The notes under the pieces: generated by a model | The model's input: the letters and a program-made list of their open reading frames with translations, nothing else | Told to the model about the DNA's origin: nothing | The model's database searches: none | Assembly (NCBI GenBank): GCA_029239605.1 | Contig: JARBUO010000052.1 | Coordinates: 1 to 40,462 of the forward strand | DNA length: 40,462 nucleotides | Direction: 5' to 3' | Source: Bacillota bacterium | GTDB taxonomy: Bacteria > Bacillota > Clostridia > Peptostreptococcales > Anaerovoracaceae | Made by a program: the position numbers and the translations under genes | Part shown: piece after piece, positions 1-8,269 of the stretch | Numbering within the stretch: the first letter of the stretch is position 1 | How the letters are laid out: every line of letters begins with the position of its first letter

Positions 1-333
1 TAACCATATTCTTAAAACATTCAAGTATTAGTAAGCCTATTTATTAATAAACTTAAATACTCCAGTCATTTTATTTGTAGGTTCTTATGGGAAATATCTT
101 TTAGTTTTATAGACACAACGGAGTTGAGGTCTGTTTTTGCGAATATAAAGGTTGAGGCTTAGAAACCAACCTTCTTTGATTTGCCGATTAAAAAATCGCC
201 TAAACTCCGTTTAAACAGAAGCATATTACAGATTCTTAGTACTATTGCTGGTCAAAAGATGAATAGGGCTAGTAGAAAAAATACGACATATGAGATATAA
301 TTATGCATATCAAAAAATAGAGGGTGCTTGAAT
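1..333. other. AT-rich leader region with a predicted three-way-junction fold
   Basis: No gene is recognisable here. Positions 117-125 (AACGGAGTT) pair perfectly with 203-211 (AACTCCGTT). Inside that stem lie a 7-bp hairpin (148-154 with 167-173, AAGGTTG/CAACCTT) and a 5-bp hairpin (185-189 with 194-198, CGATT/AATCG). Together they could form a three-way junction upstream of the restriction-modification genes. Whether it is transcribed is unknown. The rest of a split cotJC gene, expected beyond the left end of this mobile element, is not found here, so the element continues past position 1. Confidence 0.4.
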
Positions 334-1821
334 ATGATAGAAAAAATCATTGACTCAACTAATTTATATCTCGAAACAATGCCCAAACAAGAACGGAAAA
401 AATATGGCCAGTTCTTTACTAGCAAAGAAACAGCTCTTTTCATGGCAGGTCTATATAATGTCCCAGATAGTAAAGATTATCTTTCGATTTTAGATGCAGG
501 GGCAGGTTCCGGAATGTTAGCTTGTGCTTTAATTGAAACACTTCAAGGAAAAGAGAATCTAAAAAAGATAGCGCTTACATGTTATGAGAACGATATAAAT
601 ATTTTGGAATTGCTAAGAAGTAATTTAAATCAAATAAAAGAAAACTCAAAAATTGAGATTGAGTATAATATATTAACAGATAATTACATAACGAGCCAGC
701 ATTTTGATTTTAATGAAATGCAAGGTTGTAATATTACCGAAAAAAAATATGATATTGTAATTGGTAATCCCCCGTATATGAAGATTTCAAAAGATGCTCC
801 AGAAGCAACCGCTATGCCGGAAGTGTGTTATGGCGCACCAAACCTCTATTTTCTTTTTGCATCAATGAGCTTGTTTAATTTAAAAGATGATGGGGAAATG
901 GTTTATATTATACCGCGATCATGGACCTCTGGGGCGTATTTTAATCGATTTAGGCAGTATTTATTAACTAAGGGCAAGTTAGAACATATTCACTTGTTTG
1001 TTAGCAGAAAGAAAGTTTTCGATAAAGAAGACGTGTTACAGGAAACTATCATTATTAAAGTTATAAAAACATGTAATGAGCCTCAAACACTAACAATAAC
1101 ATCTTCACATTCAAATCATGATTTTCATGATTTGAAAACGCTTAAAATTCCCTACTCCATTGCAGTGTCGGGAGAGAATAAATACGTCTATTTAGTTACC
1201 GATGAAGATGAAGTTAATACACTTATGAAAATAAATAAGTGGAAAAATACTCTGCCTAGCTTAGGCATTAAAATGAAGACCGGGCTGACTGTAGACTTTC
1301 GTAATAGAGAAATACTGCGTGATGTAATGGAAGAAGGTGCAGTTCCTTTATTTTATTCACAACATATACGGGAAGGCACAGTTGAGTTTCCAATAAATAA
1401 AGAAAATGAATTTGTTGTTACAGAGCAAAGTGGGTTAATACAAAAGAATAAGAATTATCTTTTTGTAAAGAGATTCACGGCAAAAGAAGAGAAACGAAGA
1501 TTACAATGCGGAATTTATCTTTCAAAGAGGTATCCGCAATACGAAAAGATAAGCACACAAAATAAGATTAATTTTGTCGATGGCCTGACGTCTGAATTAT
1601 CAGAGTGTGAGGTTTATGGTTTATATGCTCTATTTAATTCAACGGTCTATGATACTTACTATCGTGTATTAAACGGATCAACTCAGGTAAATTCAACGGA
1701 AATTAATTCTATGCCAGTACCGAGCCGTGAAATCATTCGGCAATTAGGAAAAGCGTTAATAAAAAGTAATGATCTGTCAGAAGAAAACTGCGATAGAATA
1801 TTGGAGGAATACTATGCCTAA
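334..1821 (+). CDS. PstI/BsuBI-type N6-adenine DNA methyltransferase
   Basis: This gene encodes a 495-residue class I SAM-dependent DNA methyltransferase. The SAM-binding motif I LDAGAGSG lies at about residues 53-60 and the adenine-methylation motif NPPY at residues 145-148. Length and overall pattern fit the M.PstI/M.BsuBI branch of the Eco57I-like methylases, which methylate adenine in CTGCAG. The target is inferred from the neighbouring nuclease and is not proven. The ATG at 334 is chosen because GAGGGTG lies 7 nt upstream; a TTG at 328 is in frame but badly placed. The gene overlaps the nuclease gene by 8 bp, so the two are translationally coupled. The C-terminal half, about residues 230-480, would hold the target-recognition region. 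Base composition is clearly more AT-rich than the chromosomal genes to the right, which fits a horizontally acquired element. Confidence 0.9.
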   Translation: MIEKIIDSTNLYLETMPKQERKKYGQFFTSKETALFMAGLYNVPDSKDYLSILDAGAGSGMLACALIETLQGKENLKKIALTCYENDINILELLRSNLNQIKENSKIEIEYNILTDNYITSQHFDFNEMQGCNITEKKYDIVIGNPPYMKISKDAPEATAMPEVCYGAPNLYFLFASMSLFNLKDDGEMVYIIPRSWTSGAYFNRFRQYLLTKGKLEHIHLFVSRKKVFDKEDVLQETIIIKVIKTCNEPQTLTITSSHSNHDFHDLKTLKIPYSIAVSGENKYVYLVTDEDEVNTLMKINKWKNTLPSLGIKMKTGLTVDFRNREILRDVMEEGAVPLFYSQHIREGTVEFPINKENEFVVTEQSGLIQKNKNYLFVKRFTAKEEKRRLQCGIYLSKRYPQYEKISTQNKINFVDGLTSELSECEVYGLYALFNSTVYDTYYRVLNGSTQVNSTEINSMPVPSREIIRQLGKALIKSNDLSEENCDRILEEYYA

Positions 1822-2737
1822 GATTGATGAAGCAAGGAAATTATTAAAAGATTTAGGAATGCCAGCACAGCAACAATCAGACCTATGCTGCTATGTAATC
1901 TTAGCGATGTCAAATATAAAAACTGATGACAATTGGCATGATGCTACAAATGAATGGATAAGGATACATGATATTATTCAATTTACCAACGCATATTACG
2001 GGGTGGCTTATGCAGAAAACAGCAGAGAAACATTCCGAAAGCAAGCCTTACATCATTTTAGGACTGCTGCGTTAGTTGAAGATAATGGGAAGGCAACAAA
2101 TAGCCCCAATTACAGATATCGGTTTACAGCGGAAGCTATAAATGTCATTAAGAATATTGGTGGTTTTAATGAGCGGAAATCATTGGAACGCTTTAAAGCT
2201 CATCACAAGAGTCTTATGGAGATATATGCATCGAAGAAAAAAATGACGAAAATGCCTGTGAAGATTAATAATCAGGATTTTACCTTTTCACCTGGAAAAC
2301 ACAATCAACTGCAAAAAGCAATTATTGAAGAATTTGCCCCAAGATTTGCTCCCAATTCCGAATGTTTATATGTGGGTGATACAACTGAAAAAGATTTGGT
2401 GAAAAATGTTGATAAACTTGAAGAACTGGGATTTGAAATTACTTTACACGATAAAATGCCGGATGTAGTTTTATATAGTGAAGACAAAAACTGGGTTTAT
2501 TTTATTGAATCGGTGACATCTGTTGGCCCAATGGACGCTAAGCGAATAGTTGAAATCGCTGAGTTGACAAAGAATGTTACCGCTGGGAAAATATTTGTTA
2601 CCGCTTTTCCTGATTTTAAAACTTTTAAATCATTTTCTGAATCATTGGCTTGGGAAACAGAAGTATGGATTTCTGATATGCCAGATCATATGATACACTT
2701 GAATGGGGATAAGTTTTTGGGACCTAGAATCAAATAA
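1814..2737 (+). CDS. BsuBI/PstI family type II restriction endonuclease
   Basis: A 307-residue partner nuclease of the preceding methylase. R.PstI and R.BsuBI have about 316-326 residues. Family hallmarks are visible in the C-terminal half: YVGDTTEKD, then MPDVVLY followed by FIESVTSVGPMD, which fits the acidic D...E.. metal-binding catalytic core. After these come FVTAFPDF, AWETEVWI and DHMIHLNGDKFLGPR. The expected target is CTGCAG, by family inference. The N-terminal part (1-140) looks helical and is probably the DNA-recognition or dimerisation region. The start is ATG 1814 with GGAGG at 1803-1807, rather than an upstream in-frame start inside the methylase gene. The nuclease following the methylase in an overlapping pair is a normal type II layout. 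CTGCAG occurs inside the element at 6708 and 6759, so the methylase must protect its own DNA. Confidence 0.93.
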   Translation: MPKIDEARKLLKDLGMPAQQQSDLCCYVILAMSNIKTDDNWHDATNEWIRIHDIIQFTNAYYGVAYAENSRETFRKQALHHFRTAALVEDNGKATNSPNYRYRFTAEAINVIKNIGGFNERKSLERFKAHHKSLMEIYASKKKMTKMPVKINNQDFTFSPGKHNQLQKAIIEEFAPRFAPNSECLYVGDTTEKDLVKNVDKLEELGFEITLHDKMPDVVLYSEDKNWVYFIESVTSVGPMDAKRIVEIAELTKNVTAGKIFVTAFPDFKTFKSFSESLAWETEVWISDMPDHMIHLNGDKFLGPRIK

Positions 2738-2817
2738 CTTTCATAAATTCTCAATTTGGTAGATTCAAATTAATAGGGTTTTGTATATAGTAAACATAGA
2801 TCGAAGGAGTGATATAA

Positions 2818-4398
2818 TTGGCCACCGAACTTGAAACTATAATTATGCGATTTAGAGACCTTGTTACAGAGAACGACGAGACTATACAGAAGCACAGAGC
2901 AGTCATTCAAAATGAAGGATTTGTTTGGTGGGGGTGGTGGAAGAAAGGTAATGAAGTAACCCCTTTTTATGAATTTGACTTCATGAATAAAAAAGCAGAA
3001 AACACACCAATAAAATTCCTATTGTTAGATTCAGGACAAGAGAAGGTTTATTATGCTACTTGCTCAGGTATTGAATTTAAAAATAAAAAACAATCCTCTC
3101 CAGATACGACTAAAACGCCGGAATATTATAATACCCAAGAGTATTTTGCCTGGTTTAAGTTTACTCAGATTGAAGATTGCTCTATTGATGAAGTTACAAA
3201 TTTTACATATGTCCAAGATGATTCACTATTTTTTAAAGATAGTCAAATTGACTATACTGAATTTCATGGGAAAAAGATTGCTGGAGTTAAGGAGTTAATA
3301 CAGCAAAATAGAACTATTTGGTTTGTCAGGGCAGCTCGCCCTGAAGATCAAACGAATGAAATCCGATTAATTAATTCATATAGGGTTGAGCCAGCGGATT
3401 TTAGCTCGAGATTCTTTGAATGTTCAAGTAACACTTTGATATGGTTATCCGACCTACACTTACCGGATCAAGTCTTTGAAATCAAAAAAACAGCGACATC
3501 TTCTACTCTTATGGATCATATTTATTATTCATTAAATGGAGCCCAAGAGGATCCTAATATTGGTGGGCTAATTATCACCGGTGACATAACATCCTACGGT
3601 GATAAGAGTGGTTTTCAGATAGCATACGATTTAATTACTGATTTGAACCGTAAAATAAAAGTTCAACTTGTATCAGAAAACATTATATTTTGTCCAGGCA
3701 ATCACGACTTTAAGAGAAAAGATGAACATCTAGGTAACAAAGAGCCTGTGGAAGTTTCAAAGGATCCCGATAGTACTGCGGATTTTAAACAGTTTTACTA
3801 CAATATTCACCACCGAGAGCCAAACGAATATTTTGCTTGTGGTAAGAAAATACTGTTACCTTCTGGGAGGACAATTGAAATTGTTGCATTAAATAGTCTT
3901 ATGCTACAGCAATATAAAGACTTTGAAGGGCATGGCTATTTATCACAAGAGCAGCTTACATTCGTTGAAAATGGAATGAAATGGAATCAAGATCAGAATA
4001 ATATTTCAGTTCGCATTGTAATAATGCATCATCACTACTTGCCGACTTGCTACAAAGAAAATGTGGATATCAAGAAGCCAAGTAGCGTTGTTTATGATGC
4101 AGATAGATTAATGCAATGGCTAATAAAAAATAATGTTAAGATACTTTTGCATGGCCATAAACACCAATCCTTTATATCTCAAGTTTGTTATCCAAGTGAT
4201 ACAAAAACAAATATTAATACGAATGAGCTTAAAAAATTAAGTATTATTGGTATGGGTGGAACTGGAGCTAAAGATGTAGAAAATAAGTTTGCGACGATTA
4301 CTTTTGAAAAAGATGAGATTATGCTTAAATTTTACAGAATTTATAAAGATACTATAACAAATGATTCTTGTGTTCAGTCTATTGTGATTCCATTATAA
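2818..4398 (+). CDS. Metallophosphoesterase with an unrecognised N-terminal domain
   Basis: A 526-residue protein. Residues from about 205 form a calcineurin-like metallophosphoesterase with the full metal-ligand set: DLH at 212-214, GD at 255-256, GNHD at 294-297, HHH at 404-406 and GHKH at 446-449. Such enzymes hydrolyse phosphomonoesters or phosphodiesters, often nucleotides. The substrate here is unknown. The N-terminal 200 residues are not recognised. They are rich in aromatic residues (WWGWWKK near residue 37, YFAWFKF near 110) and look like a beta-rich ligand-binding module, perhaps EVE/PUA-like; that is a guess. Translation starts at TTG 2818, eight bases after GAAGGAG. It is followed 17 bp later by a HAD phosphatase gene, so the two probably form an operon. 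No signal peptide or membrane segment is seen, so it is cytoplasmic. Confidence 0.85.
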   Translation: MATELETIIMRFRDLVTENDETIQKHRAVIQNEGFVWWGWWKKGNEVTPFYEFDFMNKKAENTPIKFLLLDSGQEKVYYATCSGIEFKNKKQSSPDTTKTPEYYNTQEYFAWFKFTQIEDCSIDEVTNFTYVQDDSLFFKDSQIDYTEFHGKKIAGVKELIQQNRTIWFVRAARPEDQTNEIRLINSYRVEPADFSSRFFECSSNTLIWLSDLHLPDQVFEIKKTATSSTLMDHIYYSLNGAQEDPNIGGLIITGDITSYGDKSGFQIAYDLITDLNRKIKVQLVSENIIFCPGNHDFKRKDEHLGNKEPVEVSKDPDSTADFKQFYYNIHHREPNEYFACGKKILLPSGRTIEIVALNSLMLQQYKDFEGHGYLSQEQLTFVENGMKWNQDQNNISVRIVIMHHHYLPTCYKENVDIKKPSSVVYDADRLMQWLIKNNVKILLHGHKHQSFISQVCYPSDTKTNINTNELKKLSIIGMGGTGAKDVENKFATITFEKDEIMLKFYRIYKDTITNDSCVQSIVIPL

Positions 4399-4415
4399 AC
4401 ATTTGAGAGGATAAA

Positions 4416-5255
4416 ATGATTAAATTATTAATTTCTGATTTAGACGATACGCTGTACTCATGGATAGGCTTTTTTGTTCCAGCGTTCTATGATATGGTTG
4501 AAGAATTGTCTAATATAACTGAAATACCAGGAGAGGAACTACTCCAAGAATTTAAGGGCGTGCACCAAGCTGCCGGAAGTGCCGAATTTCCGTACGCAAC
4601 TTTACAATTGCCTTCTATAAAAAATTTATACTGTGATTATAATAAAGAAAAGGTTCTTGAAATCCTCAACTCCGCGTTCCATAGATTTAATTCGACTAGA
4701 AAACAGAAACTCCAGCTATATCCATGTGTTAAAGAAGTTTTGGAATTCTTAAAGAACCATAATATTACTGTAGTAGGGTACACTGAGTCAGCTGAAGAAA
4801 ATGGGTATTATCGTTTGCAGAAGTTGGGGATAGACCAATACTTTAGAGAAGTATTTGTATCCAACAGCAAGTATGAAAGACCCAATTGCTATCCATCTTC
4901 TTCAAAGACTAAAGTAGTTTATGGAAAAAAGCCAAATCCGCGACTTCTAAAACAAATCTGCAAAAATGAAAATATCTCGGAAAAAGAAGCAATCTACTTA
5001 GGTGACAGTCTGACTAAAGATATATATATGGCCAAGCAAGCCGGGATAACATCAGTATGGTGCAACTATCCTGTAGACAATAGTGAATTATATAAGAAAT
5101 TGGTTGCAATTTCGCACTGGAAAGAGGAGGATTTTCTATATGAAGAGAAGTTGAAAAATGATTGGATAAAATCTGGCTATACTCCTGATTATTCAATACA
5201 ATCATTTGATGAAATTATAAAAATTATTTCTACAATAAACGGAATAAATTTGTAG
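4416..5255 (+). CDS. HAD-superfamily hydrolase
   Basis: A 279-residue haloacid-dehalogenase-type phosphatase. Motif I DLDDTLY carries the nucleophile D8 and acid/base D10. Motif II is in VGYTES near residue 127. Motif III lysine is in GKKPNPRLL, and motif IV GDSLTKD is near residue 195. A helical cap follows motif I, as in subfamily I enzymes that act on small phosphorylated molecules or nucleotides. The substrate is unknown. GAGAGG precedes the ATG, and the upstream metallophosphoesterase gene ends 17 bp before, so the pair is likely cotranscribed. Two phosphate-ester hydrolases next to a PIN-like nuclease and a restriction system suggest an anti-phage or nucleotide-signal role, but this is inference from neighbours only. 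Confidence 0.85.
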   Translation: MIKLLISDLDDTLYSWIGFFVPAFYDMVEELSNITEIPGEELLQEFKGVHQAAGSAEFPYATLQLPSIKNLYCDYNKEKVLEILNSAFHRFNSTRKQKLQLYPCVKEVLEFLKNHNITVVGYTESAEENGYYRLQKLGIDQYFREVFVSNSKYERPNCYPSSSKTKVVYGKKPNPRLLKQICKNENISEKEAIYLGDSLTKDIYMAKQAGITSVWCNYPVDNSELYKKLVAISHWKEEDFLYEEKLKNDWIKSGYTPDYSIQSFDEIIKIISTINGINL

Positions 5256-5387
5256 ATTTGCTTTGTAAGAAGCAATAAGGTATAAAGTATTCAAAAGAAA
5301 ATCGTAAAGGTACATGCTTCGAGGGATTACAGCATACGGTAGACCGTCTGAGCCAACATTTAAACTAAGTACTGAGAGGTGAGTAAT

Positions 5388-6470
5388 ATGCATGTTATTC
5401 TTGATACGAATATTATTGTCAGTGACTTTTATTTGAGGAGCCCAAATTTTAGATTGCTTTTCGAATACTCGGACCTATTACCTTATGATATTTTTTTACC
5501 CGAAGTTGTTTATGATGAAGTCCTAAATAAATATAGTGAATTTCTAAAAAAGTATGTTATTGAATATGAAAAATCCATTTCACAACTCAAACCCCTATTG
5601 ATTGAAAAAAAGAAATTTCGAGGCATTGATATCAATAAACAGTATGAAAGCTACAAAAGGTTATTAGATGATAATATTGAAACCAAACGTATAAAACTAA
5701 TACCTTATCCCAAAACCTCACATAAAAAGATTGTTGCAGATGAACTTGCACGCAATAAACCATTTAAGCAGAATGGATTGGGTTATAGAGATAAGCTGAT
5801 CATTGATTCGATTTTTGAGAAATTTACAATCCCTGAGGAAAGTGTTGTTTTTATATCTAATAATAAAAATGATTTTGGAGAAGAACCTAATTTATTTGAG
5901 GATTTATTTAAAAATAGTAATGTTAAAAATACATTTAACTATAAAATTCTAAATACACTTGGGAGTTTTGTTACCCAATATATTCAGCCAATTAAGAGTA
6001 TTAATCAAGAAATTGATGATATATTAAAGTTAAAAAAAGTTACAGGTGTTAATATTGAGCGTTGGTTGCTCTGCAACCTAAAAGATGTTATATATGACAT
6101 AGGTCATGACATAATGTGTTTGGATGAGGGACACGGTACAATCCTGCTACATAGAATTGATTGCATTAATAGTATTTCTGTGTCTGAGGTCACTAAACTA
6201 TCCAGGAATGAAATTTCGTGTAAAATAAGGATTGATGGCAGATTTGCAATGTATGTTAATGGTGATCAACATGACTTCTTGTTATCAGAATCTTGGAAGG
6301 ATTTTTTCGATTATAGTTTATCAGAAGGTGACATTTCTATATCAACTTGGCCATTGGTAAATGTAAAATTAACATTTTCAATAGTTGTCGATATTAAGAA
6401 AAAAGAAGTAGCCTCTTATGACCCGATTTCGGTTGATAGTGACTATGGAGCTACTGAATATGCGTGGTAA
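5388..6470 (+). CDS. PIN-like domain (DUF4935-type) putative RNase
   Basis: A 360-residue protein. The first 190 residues resemble PIN nucleases of the DUF4935 kind. The opening HVILDTNIIV gives the first acidic residue D6. FLPEVVYDEVL gives the conserved glutamate, GYRDKLIID the third acidic site, and FISNNKNDF the last. PIN domains cleave single-stranded RNA using these acids. Residues from about 200 to the end are an unrecognised, mostly beta-rich domain. The ATG at 5388 follows GAGAGGTGAG; a GTG at 5379 overlaps that ribosome site and is less likely. The gene lies 132 bp after the HAD gene on the same strand and may belong to the same module. No adjacent antitoxin is evident, so it is probably not a classical VapC pair. 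Confidence 0.7.
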   Translation: MHVILDTNIIVSDFYLRSPNFRLLFEYSDLLPYDIFLPEVVYDEVLNKYSEFLKKYVIEYEKSISQLKPLLIEKKKFRGIDINKQYESYKRLLDDNIETKRIKLIPYPKTSHKKIVADELARNKPFKQNGLGYRDKLIIDSIFEKFTIPEESVVFISNNKNDFGEEPNLFEDLFKNSNVKNTFNYKILNTLGSFVTQYIQPIKSINQEIDDILKLKKVTGVNIERWLLCNLKDVIYDIGHDIMCLDEGHGTILLHRIDCINSISVSEVTKLSRNEISCKIRIDGRFAMYVNGDQHDFLLSESWKDFFDYSLSEGDISISTWPLVNVKLTFSIVVDIKKKEVASYDPISVDSDYGATEYAW

Positions 6471-6488
6471 AGTGAACTAATAACTACT

Positions 6489-6560
6489 ATGACTCCATTT
6501 TGACTCCAATTTTTTTGCAGCCAAAATTTCCGGGTTAGAATATGTGAGTATAAACAGAAT
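6489..6560 (-). pseudogene. Possible 3' tail of a decayed tyrosine recombinase
   Basis: Read on the minus strand, the frame ending at 6490 gives AAKKIGVKMES and a stop. Short tails of this kind close many clostridial phage-type tyrosine integrases. A neighbouring frame reads LYSHI a little upstream, resembling the active-site Tyr region, so a frameshift would be needed. No upstream integrase domain is recognisable. This is a weak call. If right, it marks an older nested insertion junction next to the PIN-like gene. Confidence 0.2.
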
Positions 6561-6870
6561 TTACAATGAAAAAACACCAAAAAACACTCATGACATATGG
6601 ATATTCTTGATAACGGAAACCAAAATTCCGGAAAAATGGAAACCGTCATACTTCTGCATAGTTGCTGTAAACTTGATTGGCTTGGAATTGTCAAGGGCTT
6701 GCTGCGTCTGCAGTGCTTGCACCCTTGACTGTTCAAAGTTAATCAAGTAATCTACACCCTGCAGAATTAACACCATATAAAAAAGCGGTTTCCTCTGCCG
6801 GACACACGGTGTAATCTGATCCGGAATACTCATGACATACAATTTGGAATTGAGTGGGAATAGCAAAACA
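6561..6870. other. No recognisable gene
   Basis: Short open frames occur on both strands but none has a ribosome site or a recognisable family. The stretch probably consists of mobile-element debris between the PIN-like gene and the minus-strand gene at 6916. It contains two CTGCAG sites (6708-6713 and 6759-6764), the expected target of the element's own restriction system. Confidence 0.4.
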
Positions 6871-6907
6871 AACCCAGAAAGTCTTGAAATACAGGGCTTT
6901 CTGGGTT
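6871..6907 (-). terminator. Terminator of the 6916-7341 gene
   Basis: A perfect 11-bp inverted repeat (AACCCAGAAAG at 6871-6881 and CTTTCTGGGTT at 6897-6907) has a T-rich tail on the minus strand. It lies directly downstream of the minus-strand gene that ends at 6916. Confidence 0.75.
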
Positions 6908-6915
6908 GTTGTTTT

Positions 6916-7341
6916 CTATACACTCATTACGACTATCTTATAACGTGGATTTGATATTGTCTTTGAATACACCGCAGACGTTCCAAAAAATTTAGAATCC
7001 GCAAACTTACCGATTCTTGTCCGTTCGGCGCTGTCCGTTAATTCTTTGGAAATAGGTGTATAGCCATAAGCCTTCATGACGAAGCGTACCATCCACCCGA
7101 TATTACGCCGATTAGGTGCATTTGAGTCTTTTGCTTCGTGATTAAGAGGAAATAATTTGCAATTACCAAATTGCTCCTCCAAGTGCTTTACTACGCCTGT
7201 AAGCGCAGGTAATCCAACTTCCGACATAATAAGCATCTTATTAACTGATTCTGGGTCTGATAAGAAGTCCATTATGTCTACTGTGTCCTGATTTTGAGGA
7301 ATTGAACTACTTGCGAAAAAATCTTTTGTTATTTGATTCAT
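6916..7341 (-). CDS. Uncharacterised 141-residue mobile-element protein
   Basis: The family is not named with confidence. The protein is cytoplasmic, with no membrane segment. A notable central stretch reads RRNIGWMVRFVMKAYGY, followed by ERTRIGKFADSKFFGTSAVY. I recall this pattern from small hypothetical proteins of clostridial mobile elements, but no function is known to me. The gene is well supported: GGAGG sits 7 nt before the ATG at 7341, a promoter lies upstream and a terminator follows at 6871-6907. It is transcribed opposite to the recombinase module, with about 500 bp of regulatory DNA between them, so it could be an element regulator. That is speculation. Confidence 0.7.
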   Translation of the reverse strand: MNQITKDFFASSSIPQNQDTVDIMDFLSDPESVNKMLIMSEVGLPALTGVVKHLEEQFGNCKLFPLNHEAKDSNAPNRRNIGWMVRFVMKAYGYTPISKELTDSAERTRIGKFADSKFFGTSAVYSKTISNPRYKIVVMSV

Positions 7342-7388
7342 CTTACTACCTCCGAACTATGTAACGATATGTTCCATTGATTGTTTAC

Positions 7389-7418
7389 ATATTACTCCTA
7401 TGATTAGTACTTTGTCAA
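7389..7418 (-). promoter_or_regulatory. Sigma-A-type promoter of the 6916-7341 gene
   Basis: On the minus strand, TTGACA (7418-7413), an 18-bp spacer and TAATAT (7394-7389) form a near-consensus promoter about 50 bp upstream of the start codon. Confidence 0.65.
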
Positions 7419-7509
7419 TAACTATGAAGCAAATTTCTACATAGATTTTGATGAGCTAAAAATCATCTATATAAAAATGTTTGTGAGAATAATGAAGATC
7501 ATTTCATAT

Positions 7510-7578
7510 AATGCCTTTTTGCGGCGTAATATCGGCTGCGTAAAGGCGTTTTTGATTTTTGACTTCCTCACCGTGAGG
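7510..7578. other. Imperfect hairpins between divergent transcripts
   Basis: An imperfect inverted repeat (GCCTTTTTGCGGC against GGCTGCGTAAAGGC) is followed by TTTTTG. A short palindrome CCTCAC-C-GTGAGG lies at 7566-7578. They could be a weak terminator or part of a leader. No gene is seen in 7419-7843. Confidence 0.3.
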
Positions 7579-7638
7579 ACCATTTAAACTTTTCTATGCT
7601 ATTAATACAGCAAAGCCAATTTGTACTTAAATTACATT

Positions 7639-7738
7639 AGGCATACTGAAAAAGTATGCCTTGACAAGTGGCAACAAGCTATGTTACTATGCAACAAATA
7701 GTGATTAAAAATATATATTATAACACGATAGGCATACT
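7639..7738 (+). promoter_or_regulatory. Promoter with repeated AGGCATACT operator-like sites
   Basis: A perfect palindrome, AGGCATACT-gaaaa-AGTATGCCT (7639-7661), abuts the -35 hexamer TTGACA at 7661-7666. After an 18-bp spacer comes TACTAT (7685-7690). A third copy of the half-site AGGCATACT is at 7730-7738, downstream of the start point. This geometry suggests a repressor operator controlling the excisionase/recombinase operon that begins at 7844. The binding protein is unknown. Confidence 0.55.
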
Positions 7739-7843
7739 GTGTCAACACTTTTTGCACCTTGAAAACTAAATAGACCAGTTATTAAAATTCCAAATAACTG
7801 TAGTGCAAGTTCCCCTCAACACACAATGAAAGGAGCGTTTTTT

Positions 7844-8047
7844 ATGAATGTGAATAAAATAAAGCTAGAGAAATCAAGCGAAAAAAGAACCTATACCGTG
7901 GACGAAATTTGCAGTCTTTTAAACATTGGGAGAACGTCCGCTTACGCCCTGGTGCGTGAGGGACATTTTAAAGTAGTACGCATTGGTAATGCCATTCGCA
8001 TAAGCCGTAAAAGCTTTGATGAATGGTTGGATCGACAGTCGTGCTAA
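7844..8047 (+). CDS. Excisionase-like helix-turn-helix DNA-binding protein
   Basis: A 67-residue protein of the HTH_17/excisionase type. YTVDEICSLLNIGRTSAYAL forms the winged helix-turn-helix, and VVRIGNAIRISRKSFDEWL is the typical end of these proteins. They bind DNA and bias site-specific recombination towards excision, or act as small regulators. The start is the ATG at 7844, with AAAGGAG at 7829-7835; an in-frame ATG at 7826 would overlap that ribosome site. It is the first gene of the recombination module, followed by a 47-residue protein and a large serine recombinase. Serine recombinases usually use unrelated directionality factors, so its role in excision is plausible but unproven. 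Confidence 0.8.
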   Translation: MNVNKIKLEKSSEKRTYTVDEICSLLNIGRTSAYALVREGHFKVVRIGNAIRISRKSFDEWLDRQSC

Positions 8048-8117
8048 ATCAGAGCAATTGTTCATAGCATATCGTACTAGCAGAAAGACATATGATATAT
8101 AAAAGGGCGGTGATTTT

Positions 8118-8261
8118 ATGGCGAAGCAAGAAATGCAGGTGATCTGCAAGAGTGTTTTCAAAAGCGGCGAAAATACAATAAAAATTCAATTCACTCATAA
8201 GTGGATTGAATTGATAAATCGAATTGAAAGGAACGGGCAGATAATTCCCGTCAAGAGGTAA
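8118..8261 (+). CDS. 47-residue small protein upstream of the recombinase
   Basis: A short reading frame starts at ATG 8118, about 9 nt after GGGCGG, and stops at TAA 8259-8261. It encodes a 47-residue basic protein beginning MAKQEMQVICKSVF, with a central HKWIELINRIERNG stretch. I do not recognise a named family. It lies between the excisionase-like gene and the serine recombinase, 66 bp before the latter, and is probably in the same transcript. A recombination-directionality role is possible from position alone. Confidence 0.55.
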   Translation: MAKQEMQVICKSVFKSGENTIKIQFTHKWIELINRIERNGQIIPVKR

Positions 8262-8269
8262 TGAAAAGA

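Noticed and set aside
5256-5387. Toxin-antitoxin antitoxin gene ahead of the PIN-like protein
   Set aside because: No small open frame with a ribosome site on the plus strand in this 132-bp gap.
6544-6923. Short overlapping open frames on both strands between the PIN-like gene and the minus-strand gene
   Set aside because: No ribosome site, no family match, mutual overlap; treated as debris.
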